A DNA stretch of 64,000 bases from Spirosoma terrae (GTDB lineage: Bacteria > Bacteroidota > Bacteroidia > Cytophagales > Spirosomataceae). The notes beneath the pieces were generated by a model. That model saw nothing but the letters and a program-made list of their open reading frames with translations, made no database searches and was not told the DNA's origin. This document shows, one piece after another, positions 63,834 through 64,000 of this stretch (positions within the stretch are counted from its first letter, which is position 1; each line of letters opens with the position of its first letter). The translations under genes and the position numbers were made by a program. The stretch is taken from positions 62,001 to 126,000 of the forward strand of contig NZ_JAAFZH010000020.1 in NCBI RefSeq assembly GCF_010435915.1, given 5' to 3'.

Positions 63834-64000
63834 CTAACTAATTGATCGATCTGCCTTGCCGAGCCGACTCGCCAACGAAGCCCCTTCAGCCGGAAACTCA
63901 AGATTATCAATAACCACCAACGTACCGCCTTCGGGTTTTCGGTGTACGTCCATCTGCCCGTTACGTAGTGCTACTTTCGCCCGGATGGTCCGTAACCCTT
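63834..64000 (-). CDS. Sensor histidine kinase, C-terminal part only
   Basis: The frame enters from the right edge and ends at TAG 63834. The 55 visible residues begin GLRTIRAKVALRNGQMDV, then PEGGTLVVIDNLEF, matching the last part of an HATPase domain (G2-box helix and the terminal strands). A tail of about 20 residues follows. It is on the same strand as the LuxR-type regulator and lies 83 bases upstream of the lipoprotein, so it is probably the kinase of that regulator. The sensor and H box are outside the window. Confidence 0.8.
   Translation of the reverse strand, partial: GLRTIRAKVALRNGQMDVHRKPEGGTLVVIDNLEFPAEGASLASRLGKADRSIS

Noticed and set aside
1-64000. CRISPR array, prophage or integrated element
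   Set aside because: No regular spacer repeats, integrase, phage structural genes or att-like ends were seen.

Overview
The window looks like chromosomal DNA of a Cytophagales-type Bacteroidetes, most like Spirosoma and its relatives. The evidence is a SusC/SusD pair, an Oar-like TonB-dependent receptor, a secreted protease with a type IX secretion sorting domain, M56 peptidases carrying TonB-like or plug-like tails, a 7TM-DISM histidine kinase and -7 boxes of the TAnnTTTG type. I see no rRNA, tRNA, CRISPR array, insertion sequence or phage. Both edges cut histidine kinase genes.

Layout. 1-3011: a hybrid histidine kinase (5' end missing) coupled to a sigma54-activator response regulator. 3039-3739: a GNAT-like protein coupled to a 53-residue protein, possibly a toxin-antitoxin pair. 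3955-7328: four translationally coupled genes (NRDE protein, membrane-anchored ATP-grasp enzyme, LysE-type exporter, alpha/beta hydrolase lipoprotein). 7384-9221: a truncated DUF5686-type gene runs into the 3' end of a frameshifted ClC channel gene. 9415-16101: treY and treZ (trehalose from maltooligosaccharides) behind a 7TM-DISM sensor kinase. 16420-23260: an Oar-like receptor, a Tat-exported Gfo/Idh/MocA oxidoreductase, an SCP2 protein, a membrane protein, a HAD hydrolase and an Rrf2 regulator.

23749-26977: a BlaI-type repressor with two operator-like palindromes on its own promoter, then two M56 metallopeptidases. 27079-32836: a large M4 metalloprotease with a small secreted partner, a histidine phosphatase lipoprotein and a repeat-rich surface protein. 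33043-42978: a sugar-use locus with two DUF1080 (3-keto-disaccharide hydrolase family) proteins, a cytochrome c-tailed beta-propeller protein and SusC/SusD; the oxidoreductase at 19752 may act in the same chemistry. 43049-47378: an ECF sigma factor with a small membrane protein, about 970 bases of AT-rich non-coding DNA, a receiver-less LytTR protein and three unknown small proteins.

47403-64000: a beta-barrel protein; egtD/egtB for ergothioneine; a cassette of cNMP-binding histidine kinase, receiver-glutaredoxin-like-flavin reductase fusion and UBP-type zinc finger; ChaN; an SDR; an unknown protein with a class II terpene cyclase-like DxDD motif; a GlmU-like protein; DNA polymerase III delta'; a retropepsin-like protein with RimK; an unknown conserved protein; a beta-barrel protein; a LuxR-type regulator; a lipoprotein; and the end of a histidine kinase. 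The best candidates for something undescribed are the UBP-finger redox cassette, the DxDD protein, the ATP-grasp/LysE operon, the twin M56 cassette and the GNAT/53-residue pair.
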